From: Patescibacteria group bacterium
GTDB taxonomy: Bacteria > Patescibacteriota > Minisyncoccia > JAHISW01 > Tagabacteraceae
Assembly (NCBI GenBank): GCA_018817995.1
Contig: JAHISW010000045.1
Span: forward strand, 1 to 6,893
Direction: 5' to 3'
Length of the DNA: 6,893 nt
Below, piece after piece: positions 1-4,645 of this stretch (the stretch's first letter is position 1; each line of letters opens with the position of its first letter). The position numbers and the translations under genes are program-made. The notes beneath the pieces were generated by a model, which saw only the letters and a program-made list of their open reading frames with translations, was not told where the DNA came from and ran no database searches.

Positions 1-20
1 CACAAAACCAAACAACAAGC

Positions 21-50
21 ACCTATCCCATGCTATAGCACTGAATAGGT
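21..50. repeat. Imperfect hairpin at left edge
   Basis: The outer arms ACCTAT and ATAGGT pair, and the inner TGCTA/TAGCA pair, with a 4x4 internal loop between them. There is no gene on either side within the window, so its role (hairpin repeat or structured RNA end) cannot be told. Apart from this and the next three repeats, positions 1-254 hold nothing I can identify. Confidence 0.35.
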
Positions 51-56
51 ACCTAA

Positions 57-85
57 CAATGAGCGAGGTTCAACCTCACTCATTG
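57..85. repeat. Variable hairpin of composite repeat, copy A
   Basis: Two 14-nt arms (57-70 and 72-85) pair around one central base, with one irregular position (C64 against A78). That position is a C-A mismatch on the plus strand but a G-U wobble if transcribed from the minus strand. It lies 14 nt left of the conserved palindrome at 99-148. The arm sequence differs from the hairpins at the corresponding place in the other copies, but the architecture is the same. Confidence 0.6.
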
Positions 86-98
86 AGTTTCGTGTGAG

Positions 99-148
99 TA
101 TTCCATCAAAATCAAGCTTGATTTTGATGGAATGGGGCAAAAAATGGC
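99..148. repeat. Conserved palindromic repeat, copy A
   Basis: Positions 100-133 form a perfect 17-bp inverted repeat (arms 100-116 and 117-133), followed by a GGGGCAAAAAATGGC tail. The whole 50 nt recurs exactly at 3743-3792, with degenerate relatives at 6109-6150 and 6609-6650. The 8-mer AGTTTCGT flanks this copy at 86-93 and 151-158, which could be a target-site duplication. It lies beyond the 3' end of the last gene of the minus-strand operon. Not a terminator by appearance, since no clean U-tract follows on either strand next to the stem. Confidence 0.75.
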
Positions 149-175
149 TTAGTTTCGTATCCTCCCCAAAATTGT

Positions 176-205
176 ATCTGTTGGATATCCGATATCGCAC
201 AGATA
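176..205. repeat. 30-nt hairpin repeat, left copy
   Basis: The arms ATCTGT and ACAGAT enclose an inner GATATC/GATATC stem, separated by a 2x2 internal loop. The same 30 nt occur exactly at 6567-6596, at the opposite end of the window. Here it lies between the conserved palindrome (copy A) and the 3' end of the ASCH gene. A further small palindrome, TCACG/CGTGA, sits at 217-228. Confidence 0.65.
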
Positions 206-254
206 TACTATAACTCTCACGACCGTGACAACTCTATCACATTTTAAAGCAAAT

Positions 255-596
255 TTATTTTAATTCAAAAGAAATTAATCCTAATTTTTTAATTTTATCA
301 CGATAATTCGGAAAACTGTCATAAACTTTTTTCATTTCATCAACCGAAGAAATGAAGGGCATTATTTTTTTAAAATCAATCTTCCCAACCATCTCGTCAA
401 CACTTCTAAAAATTTTTATATTTTTAATTTCTTTTTCAAATTTCTCCCCGTCACAAGAAAAAACTAAGATGTCCCCCACTTCAATTCTTCTAAAACTATC
501 TGTCGCGGCGCGAGTTTCAACAGTCTTTTCTCCGCTTTTGACCGCGTCGAAAACATATTTATCCACTTTCCGCATTCTTAAAACCCGCCTTTTCAT
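255..596 (-). CDS. ASCH/PUA-like domain protein
   Basis: This 113-aa protein fits a single ASCH (PUA-like) domain. The signature stretch GEKTVETR is at residues 22-29, followed by an RIEVGDILVF strand near 37-46, in the order and spacing seen in small bacterial ASCH proteins. ASCH domains bind RNA or nucleic acid; characterised members include an N4-acetylcytidine amidohydrolase and a ribonuclease, and I cannot tell which activity, if any, applies here. It is cytosolic, with no signal peptide. It is the last gene of the minus-strand operon: its ATG lies 4 nt after the stop of the GNAT gene in a TAA-ATTT-ATG junction, which favours this start over Met8. No SD is present. Confidence 0.75.
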   Translation of the reverse strand: MKRRVLRMRKVDKYVFDAVKSGEKTVETRAATDSFRRIEVGDILVFSCDGEKFEKEIKNIKIFRSVDEMVGKIDFKKIMPFISSVDEMKKVYDSFPNYRDKIKKLGLISFELK

Positions 597-607
597 AAAT
601 TTATTTT
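594..607 (-). promoter_or_regulatory. SD-less start context of the ASCH gene
   Basis: On the minus strand this reads AAAATAAATTTATG. It contains the TAA stop of the GNAT gene and the ATG of the ASCH gene separated by ATTT. The same motif precedes the ORFs starting at 1216 and 2070, and a shorter TAAATTTATG form starts the gene at 3577. It carries no purine-rich SD, so initiation probably relies on AT-rich unstructured sequence and coupling to upstream termination. Confidence 0.5.
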
Positions 608-1086
608 ACTAAAACCTTTTCTAACACAGTGTCGTATTCCTCAAAGCCCTCCCTCTTGTATAACTTTATTGCCTTCTCGTTTCTAGAAGAAGCAACAATT
701 CTCAATCTTTTAATTCCTTTTTCTTTACACCACTCTTCAAACATTCTAATAAATTTAGTTCCTATACCATCGCCCCTATAATTTTCTTCAATAAAAGTTG
801 TTTCTCCCTCCCCAATTTTACTTGGGTTTCGATAGTCTTCTACGTCATTTATTCCCCCAACAAAATACCCAATTATTTTTTCATTGTCAGTAGCAACATA
901 AGCAAACCCGTCACCCTCAATTCTATTTCTAAAAAATTCATCTCCTCTCTGCGCCATTGAATAATTAGGATCTATTGTATCATCAAATTCATTAAACTCT
1001 TTAACGCAAAGTTTTTTGTTTAATTCTTTGATTACCTCCAAATCTTCAATTGTAATTTTTCTTATTTTTATTTTTGAATTATCCAT
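601..1086 (-). CDS. GNAT family N-acetyltransferase
   Basis: A 161-aa protein of typical single-domain GNAT length. The acetyl-CoA pyrophosphate loop (motif A) is visible as RGDGIG at residues 104-109 following a beta strand, and motif B as N136...Y143 with EGF at 146-148. GNAT enzymes transfer an acetyl group from acetyl-CoA to an amine; the acceptor (small molecule, peptide or ribosomal protein N-terminus) cannot be told from sequence. The protein is cytosolic. It begins at ATG 1086, with the AT-rich sequence ATAAAATAAAATT and no SD upstream, and follows the hairpin at 1123-1163, so it may be read through from the operon or from its own promoter. Four nt separate it from the ASCH gene. Confidence 0.87.
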   Translation of the reverse strand: MDNSKIKIRKITIEDLEVIKELNKKLCVKEFNEFDDTIDPNYSMAQRGDEFFRNRIEGDGFAYVATDNEKIIGYFVGGINDVEDYRNPSKIGEGETTFIEENYRGDGIGTKFIRMFEEWCKEKGIKRLRIVASSRNEKAIKLYKREGFEEYDTVLEKVLVK

Positions 1087-1122
1087 AATTTTATTTTATC
1101 ACAAAATTATTAAATTCCGCAC

Positions 1123-1163
1123 AGAAACTCCACTTGGAAGCTCAGCTTCCAAGTGGAGTTTCT
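1123..1163. repeat. Perfect 20-bp inverted repeat
   Basis: The arms at 1123-1142 and 1144-1163 are perfectly complementary around a single central C, the longest stem in the window. On the minus strand no U-run follows, so it is a poor intrinsic terminator. It sits between the nucleotidase and GNAT genes and supplies the last codons and stop of the short hydrophobic ORF 1142-1216. Both strands read ETPLGS through it. It resembles the variable hairpins of the composite repeat but lacks the conserved partner. Confidence 0.75.
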
Positions 1164-1216
1164 CCCCAAAAAATATCCCAAAAAACCCCGGCGATGATTA
1201 AAAGTACATATTTCAT
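1142..1216 (-). CDS. Short hydrophobic ORF ended by a palindrome
   Basis: This 24-codon ORF begins in the same AAAATAAATTTATG context as its operon neighbours, 11 nt after the stop of the nucleotidase gene. The product, MKYVLLIIAGVFWDIFWG followed by ETPLGS, is a short hydrophobic segment like the first membrane helix of a larger protein. The last six residues and the stop are contributed by the palindrome at 1123-1163. The likeliest reading is the 5' stump of a membrane-protein gene cut off by repeat insertion or deletion. A genuine small membrane peptide is possible. The parent family is not recognisable. Confidence 0.4.
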   Translation of the reverse strand: MKYVLLIIAGVFWDIFWGETPLGS

Positions 1217-1227
1217 AAATTTATTTT

Positions 1228-2070
1228 TTATTGCAAACTCCGAATTAAAGCATTCACGAAACTAAAATTTCCATCTCCTTCCAAAACTACATCAAAATTT
1301 TCTTTATAATCTTTTCTTGATTTATCATAGTCAAAATTTAGAAAACCGATTTTTAATAAGTTGTGATAATCAAACCCCTCAATCATCCCTAAATCACCCA
1401 CACTGTCTCCTAACAAAATAACATTTCTTCTGTTTTTAATTGATTGATAAACCTTAGGAATCTTTTCTAAAATTGTCTCGTCTTTGTTTAAACAATGGAC
1501 AATCGGTTCTTTCGTTGATGCAGCTCTCCCGTTCTCATCCCAGTTAAAACTATTCGTTACGTAAAATATATTAGAATAATCTTTTTTAATATTTTGAAAA
1601 AATAACTGTATAGCATCTCCACAACCGCTTGCGGAAAGAATAACTAAAGGAATATTATTTTCATAAAGAAAATCTAAAAAATCTGTAACACCCTCCCTAA
1701 ATTTAACATGTCCGTTTTTTACAATGTCTTCCAAATCGGATTTGGACAAACCGGATTGAATCAATAATTCATGATGAGCTTTCCACCATTCTTTCATTTT
1801 CTCTTTTTTCTCAGATAAAGAAATATTTGGATCCACTTCAATAGAATGATACTTATTAAATAATACGTGGGCTTGCTCAGCATACCCTTCTTTTAGATGG
1901 TTTCCGTCCCTCAGCATAGAAATAATAGAGGGAGTTTTAATTCCATCTATAGCCCCGTAAGTTAGGGTCCTGTCAAAATCGGATAGAATATGTAGATTTT
2001 GATATCCAGCTTTCTTTATTTGGATTTTTAATTTTTCTAAATCTTCTGGGTTTGAAATTATAACTTCCAT
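1228..2070 (-). CDS. Pyrimidine 5'-nucleotidase, UMPH-1/cN-III family (HAD)
   Basis: A 280-aa HAD-superfamily phosphatase that fits the UMPH-1 (cytosolic 5'-nucleotidase III) family along its full length. Motif I is DFDRT at 31-35 (nucleophile Asp31, acid/base Asp33). Family landmarks follow: YHSIEVDP near 74-81, EEWW-like KEWW at 93-96, motif II SASG at 146-149, conserved Lys region 187-196 and motif III GDSVGD at 221-226. Known members dephosphorylate pyrimidine nucleoside monophosphates (UMP, CMP) to nucleosides in the cytosol. The family is best known from eukaryotes, so it is unusual in a bacterium. The ATG follows the nuclease stop by 4 nt in a TAA-ATTT-ATG junction, indicating coupled translation. 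Substrate range is inferred from the family only. Confidence 0.85.
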   Translation of the reverse strand: MEVIISNPEDLEKLKIQIKKAGYQNLHILSDFDRTLTYGAIDGIKTPSIISMLRDGNHLKEGYAEQAHVLFNKYHSIEVDPNISLSEKKEKMKEWWKAHHELLIQSGLSKSDLEDIVKNGHVKFREGVTDFLDFLYENNIPLVILSASGCGDAIQLFFQNIKKDYSNIFYVTNSFNWDENGRAASTKEPIVHCLNKDETILEKIPKVYQSIKNRRNVILLGDSVGDLGMIEGFDYHNLLKIGFLNFDYDKSRKDYKENFDVVLEGDGNFSFVNALIRSLQ

Positions 2071-2081
2071 AAATTTATTTT
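2068..2081 (-). promoter_or_regulatory. Stop-start junction with SD-less AT-rich motif
   Basis: The minus strand reads AAAATAAATTTATG, holding the TAA of the nuclease gene and the ATG of the nucleotidase gene. The same 14 nt recur at 1214-1227 and 594-607. It decides the start of the nucleotidase, since no other in-frame ATG is as well placed. Confidence 0.5.
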
Positions 2082-3577
2082 TTATCGCTCATTTTTTGTA
2101 TGGCGTCTTTCAAAACCATTGTCGCCTTACAATCATCTTCATTATACAATAAAATCCTTTTCAAAATCTCCTCGTCTTTTTTATCCAAATAATTATTGAA
2201 CCATTGGATAGACAAAGCACCTGACGGTGTTTCATCCCTCCATTCAAAACCTAAATATTGAGCAAGGGCCTTCAGTGAATAACTACCAAGTGGCCAATCT
2301 GTATTTTTTAAAACAATCTGGTATAAATCTATAACATTTGGATTATCAAAAAACTCTTCAACCTCTTTTTCAGAAATCACATCAGAATAAGTTCGCTGCA
2401 TCCTTTTATATGTACTTTTTTCATGGGGTGAAAAATAATAAACAGAAAAATCATCTTTAGGCAAAGATCTTATGTATTCCCAAAACTCTCCCCAAGCTCT
2501 CTTTTCTTCTTCAATCGTTATATCTTTGGCAGTAAAATCTAAAAACCTTTCTTTTTCTCCGCTTCTTTCATAAACCCCGTGCAAATATACAAATTCTTGC
2601 GTTGGGTCATCTTCAATATCAAAAAACAATTCATGAGAAACTTTTGGAAAATCCACCTTATCATAAACAACCGGTTCTTTTGTGTTCTTCAAAATATTTG
2701 CCCTAATAACATCTTTTTTTAAGGTTTTCTCCCCCACCCCCTTTAGAAATTCTTTGTCCCTCTTTTTCATATCTAAAAATATTTCAATATCTGCATTTAA
2801 TAAATCTTCAATCTTTTTTATTTTTACATCTTCATACAATTTATCTCTCCTACTTCTCCCCAGATAAAACAAACCCGTTAAATCGTCTTCTTCAGTAACC
2901 CATTTTTTACAACTGTCGTACCATGGGCATAATTTACAAATTCCGGCCATAGCTGGCTTATTCTTTATCTTGTCTTCCAAAAGCGCAGAAACTGCTTCTC
3001 TTGTATTTTCATAAAATTCCCAAAAAGTAGTATTATCTCTTGCGCCTAATGGCAAATTCAAATCATAAATAATTTCATCTCCTTTTATGTCAAAAATAAT
3101 GCCAATTTTTTTATTTTCAAAACCCAGTCTATTTAACGCATCTGAATACAAAGCAAGCTGAATAGCATAATGCTTCTTGAGCTTCCCCGCCTTACCATTT
3201 TCCATGTCCACACCCTCGCGACCCATTCCAGATTTTATATCCACTGGCACATATTGCCCGTCCGGCATTATTTTTAATAAATCAGGAATTCCCCTCAAGT
3301 TATCTTTAATTAAAACCCCCTGATAAATCAGCGGAGTTTTCTTTTTCATCGCCTCAATAGTTTTTTCAAACCTTTCCTCAAAATCACCCTTAGACAAATC
3401 TAAATAATCTCCAATTTTGGAAATCACTTTTTCTTCGTAATTAATACCCCTATCCCAGAGCATTTGAACAAAAGGATTCGTTTCCTCTATTTTTTCATCT
3501 TTAGGGCCATGCTCATCCCGCCACACCCTGTGCGGACATTGCATGTAGTCATATAGTTTTGAAGCTGTGATGTACAT
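2075..3577 (-). CDS. TM0106-family RecB-like nuclease
   Basis: A 500-aa two-domain protein matching the TM0106 family. The N-terminal half is a Cas4/RecB-type PD-(D/E)XK nuclease: RGIPDL with Asp99, then DIK at 113-115, and the QLALY motif with Gln140. Four cysteines, Cys14 and Cys214/Cys217/Cys223, are placed as in Fe-S-cluster nucleases of this class. A helix-hairpin-helix-like segment (KGVGEKTLKK, 279-288) follows. The C-terminal half resembles a YprB-type RNase H fold: FFDIEDD at 318-324 and YNEDDC at 478-483, recalling DnaQ/DEDD acidic residues. It probably cuts or trims nucleic acid; the physiological substrate of the family is unknown. All key residues look intact. It is the first gene of the operon. 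Its ATG is in a TAAATTTATG context, with an in-frame stop just upstream fixing the start. Confidence 0.87.
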   Translation of the reverse strand: MYITASKLYDYMQCPHRVWRDEHGPKDEKIEETNPFVQMLWDRGINYEEKVISKIGDYLDLSKGDFEERFEKTIEAMKKKTPLIYQGVLIKDNLRGIPDLLKIMPDGQYVPVDIKSGMGREGVDMENGKAGKLKKHYAIQLALYSDALNRLGFENKKIGIIFDIKGDEIIYDLNLPLGARDNTTFWEFYENTREAVSALLEDKIKNKPAMAGICKLCPWYDSCKKWVTEEDDLTGLFYLGRSRRDKLYEDVKIKKIEDLLNADIEIFLDMKKRDKEFLKGVGEKTLKKDVIRANILKNTKEPVVYDKVDFPKVSHELFFDIEDDPTQEFVYLHGVYERSGEKERFLDFTAKDITIEEEKRAWGEFWEYIRSLPKDDFSVYYFSPHEKSTYKRMQRTYSDVISEKEVEEFFDNPNVIDLYQIVLKNTDWPLGSYSLKALAQYLGFEWRDETPSGALSIQWFNNYLDKKDEEILKRILLYNEDDCKATMVLKDAIQKMSDKK

Positions 3578-3627
3578 AAATTTACATTAAGTTTTTGAAT
3601 TTCTTGTTTTGCCTTGTCTTTGTCCAT
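3487..3627 (-). pseudogene. LigA-like 5' gene stump
   Basis: An ATG at 3627 has an SD-like AGGGG (3632-3636) 4 nt before it and opens with MDKDKAKQEIQKL. This resembles the start of bacterial NAD-dependent DNA ligase (LigA), whose first residues are often of the type MDK-x-x-AKQ...EL. After about 13 codons the similarity stops; the frame runs out of phase through the start of the nuclease gene and ends at 3487 after 46 codons. I read it as the 5' end of a ligA gene cut off, or copied, where the nuclease operon begins. The match is short, so the identification is tentative. A leader peptide translated ahead of the nuclease is the alternative. Confidence 0.35.
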
Positions 3628-3631
3628 AACA

Positions 3632-3636
3632 CCCCT
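3632..3636 (-). promoter_or_regulatory. Ribosome binding site of the LigA-like stump
   Basis: AGGGG lies 4 nt upstream of ATG 3627, with a second purine run (GGGGGAG) at 3641-3647. It contrasts with the SD-less starts of the operon that follows and supports the stump being a real former gene start. Confidence 0.4.
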
Positions 3637-3707
3637 AATTCTCCCCCACTTCGCTCACTTTTGCAACTGAGTGTACGCGACCGCCTGTGGCTATGTAGTA
3701 AGATACT

Positions 3708-3742
3708 TCCCAACTATCAACATCCGATGTTGATAGTTGGGA
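3708..3742. repeat. Variable hairpin of composite repeat, copy B
   Basis: The arms 3708-3724 and 3726-3742 form 17 perfect base pairs around one base. It directly abuts the conserved palindrome at 3743-3792. The arm sequence is unrelated to the hairpins of copies A and C, so its structure is kept while its sequence is not. Confidence 0.7.
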
Positions 3743-3792
3743 TATTCCATCAAAATCAAGCTTGATTTTGATGGAATGGGGCAAAAAATGGC
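3743..3792. repeat. Conserved palindromic repeat, copy B
   Basis: Identical over 50 nt to 99-148, including the 17-bp palindrome (3744-3777) and the GGGGCAAAAAATGGC tail. It sits upstream of the nuclease operon. With copy A it brackets the whole operon (about 150 to 3740), which would let recombination between the copies delete or move the operon. Confidence 0.78.
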
Positions 3793-3813
3793 AAGAAGAA
3801 AGTTATCCACATT

Positions 3814-3842
3814 TTTATTTGCATTTTATTTGCATTTTTCAA
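3814..3842 (-). promoter_or_regulatory. Candidate promoter for the nuclease operon
   Basis: On the minus strand TTGAAA (3837-3842) and AATAAA (3814-3819) are separated by 17 nt, a fair sigma-70-type match in AT-rich sequence. It would transcribe through the composite repeat copy B and the LigA-like stump into the operon, giving a leader of roughly 230 nt. A perfect DnaA-box-like TTATCCACA lies beside it at 3803-3811. No better promoter was seen nearer the first gene. Confidence 0.35.
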
Positions 3843-3862
3843 CCGCTTGGTATAAGTTGTAG

Positions 3863-3935
3863 ACATACCTCTCCCGAGGTTAATTCGGGAAAACTATCCA
3901 CAAAGACCTGACTTGTCAGGTCTTTGTTCTATTTT
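3863..3935 (+). ncRNA. Possible small plus-strand RNA
   Basis: A weak promoter-like pair (TTGCAT 3830-3835, TATAAG 3851-3856, spacing 15) is followed within about 70 nt by a CCCGA/TCGGG hairpin and then a strong 12-bp hairpin with a T-rich tail. No plus-strand coding frame lies between, so a short structured RNA is the simplest product if the promoter works. The spacing is short of optimal, so the call is speculative. The stretch 3577-3894 otherwise holds only the LigA-like stump, the two repeats and the candidate promoters. Confidence 0.25.
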
Positions 3936-4179
3936 GGCTATATATTTCTTTATATTTTGGGCATTGATTACCAATTCTGCCGAATTTTTTAATTTAGTCG
4001 TAATATATCCCGCTTTTATAATAATAATTTTCTTTTTCTTTTTTCTTAAAAATTTGTTTAAATATGTAAAATCTGCATCTCCCGAAAAAATACAAAAAGT
4101 GTCATAATGTTCAATCATTTTAATTGCATCAACAGAAATTTCTACATCAAAATTGCTTTTTATATTCTTCTAATTTCAT
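3894..4179 (-). pseudogene. Truncated, frameshifted NYN-domain remnant
   Basis: A 10-codon start (ATG 4179, MKLEEYKKQF then TGA) continues, after a one-base shift at a TTTT run, as DVEISVDAIKMIEHYDTF and then FSGDADF, KKKKKIIIIKAG and a C-terminal helix. The DVE...D and SGDADF motifs are typical of NYN (PIN-like, LabA/DUF88) ribonuclease-fold proteins. The N-terminal strand with the first catalytic Asp and about 60 residues are missing, so the product would not be a normal NYN nuclease even with the frame repaired. The uninterrupted part runs from ATG 4118 (74 aa); its last nine residues come from the terminator palindrome. It starts 3 nt after the upstream 84-aa gene. Confidence 0.6.
3901..3935 (+). 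terminator. Intrinsic terminator, plus orientation
   Basis: CAAAGACCTGAC and its exact complement pair around a 2-nt centre (3901-3926), followed by TTCTATTTT. The U-rich side is on the plus strand only, although the converging minus-strand NYN remnant ends inside the stem. It could be the end of a small plus-strand RNA or a barrier between units. Confidence 0.5.
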
Positions 4180-4182
4180 ATT

Positions 4183-4437
4183 CTAAAACGGCGATTTTAT
4201 TCCTAACCCTTTGCAAAAACTTTTTATTTTTTTCTCTTCTTTTTCACCCATTGGAAACTTCCCACTCTCTATTCTATTCATACACTCTTCATCACATTCT
4301 TTTTCGATTATAGAAAATTCTTTGTCTTTATATTGTTTAAAAAACTTACAAAGTTGGTTAAAATACTCATGATAAATAAAAAAATTGGGCGCAACGCTAA
4401 TCTTCTTTAAAACACTTTTTGATATATTATTAGCCAT
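4183..4437 (-). CDS. Hypothetical protein, 84 aa
   Basis: I do not recognise this protein. It is short, charged and probably helical, rich in Lys and Glu (KQYKDKEFSIIEKECDEEC near 40-58), with four cysteines in all. Three of these cluster at 48, 52 and 74, without a clear zinc motif. There is no signal peptide or membrane segment. The start is ATG 4437 after an AT-rich run without an SD. It lies immediately upstream of the NYN remnant with 3 nt between them, so they were probably co-transcribed. It could be intact or a piece of a larger gene in this decaying stretch. Confidence 0.45.
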   Translation of the reverse strand: MANNISKSVLKKISVAPNFFIYHEYFNQLCKFFKQYKDKEFSIIEKECDEECMNRIESGKFPMGEKEEKKIKSFCKGLGIKSPF

Positions 4438-4472
4438 ATATTAAACATTGTGAAAAAATAAAATAATTAATT

Positions 4473-4538
4473 CTACACAAACAACCCCTGCAAAAGGCCC
4501 TTTTTGAACTTTTGGGTTAAGGTTGTTTCTTTATTCAT
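4473..4538 (-). CDS. 21-aa ORF after terminator
   Basis: ATG 4538 opens a 21-codon frame, MNKETTLTQKFKKGLLQGLFV, ending in TAG 35 nt before the 84-aa gene. It starts just after the terminator of the methyltransferase gene and has no SD. The sequence is amphipathic and looks like the natural start of a larger protein. It may be a gene stump or a small peptide; coding is not proven. Confidence 0.25.
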   Translation of the reverse strand: MNKETTLTQKFKKGLLQGLFV

Positions 4539-4544
4539 AATATT

Positions 4545-4572
4545 AAAAAATTGAGAGTTTTTAGCCTCTCAA
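4545..4572 (-). terminator. Intrinsic terminator after the methyltransferase gene
   Basis: On the minus strand TTGAGAG and CTCTCAA form a 7-bp stem with an 8-nt loop, followed directly by six Ts. It lies 74 nt downstream of the methyltransferase-nuclease stop and is well shaped for Rho-independent termination. Confidence 0.75.
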
Positions 4573-4645
4573 CACTTTCAGTCTATACCCATTTAAAAAA
4601 CCCGAAATATTGACTTCATCTCAATTTTGTAGTGTTATTGTCTAT

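Noticed and set aside
1123..1163. Intrinsic terminator between nucleotidase and GNAT genes
   Set aside because: The stem is strong, but neither strand carries a T-run directly after it.
352..1201. Plus-strand frames of 86 and 61 aa
   Set aside because: They lie opposite the well-supported ASCH gene and the start of the GNAT gene and lack start signals.
57..3792. CRISPR array from repeated palindromic units
   Set aside because: Copies are kilobases apart, with no regular spacers and no cas genes beyond a Cas4-like fold in a TM0106-type protein.
303..3897. Similarity between AATTCGGAAAACTGTC (near 305) and AATTCGGGAAAACTATCC (near 3880)
   Set aside because: The first lies inside the ASCH coding sequence, the match is short and imperfect, and flanks are unrelated; chance is sufficient.
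3913..4313. Two hydrophobic plus-strand frames of 64 and 68 aa
   Set aside because: Their Phe/Ile/Leu-rich content is what Lys-rich minus-strand genes give in reverse; they overlie the NYN remnant and the 84-aa gene.
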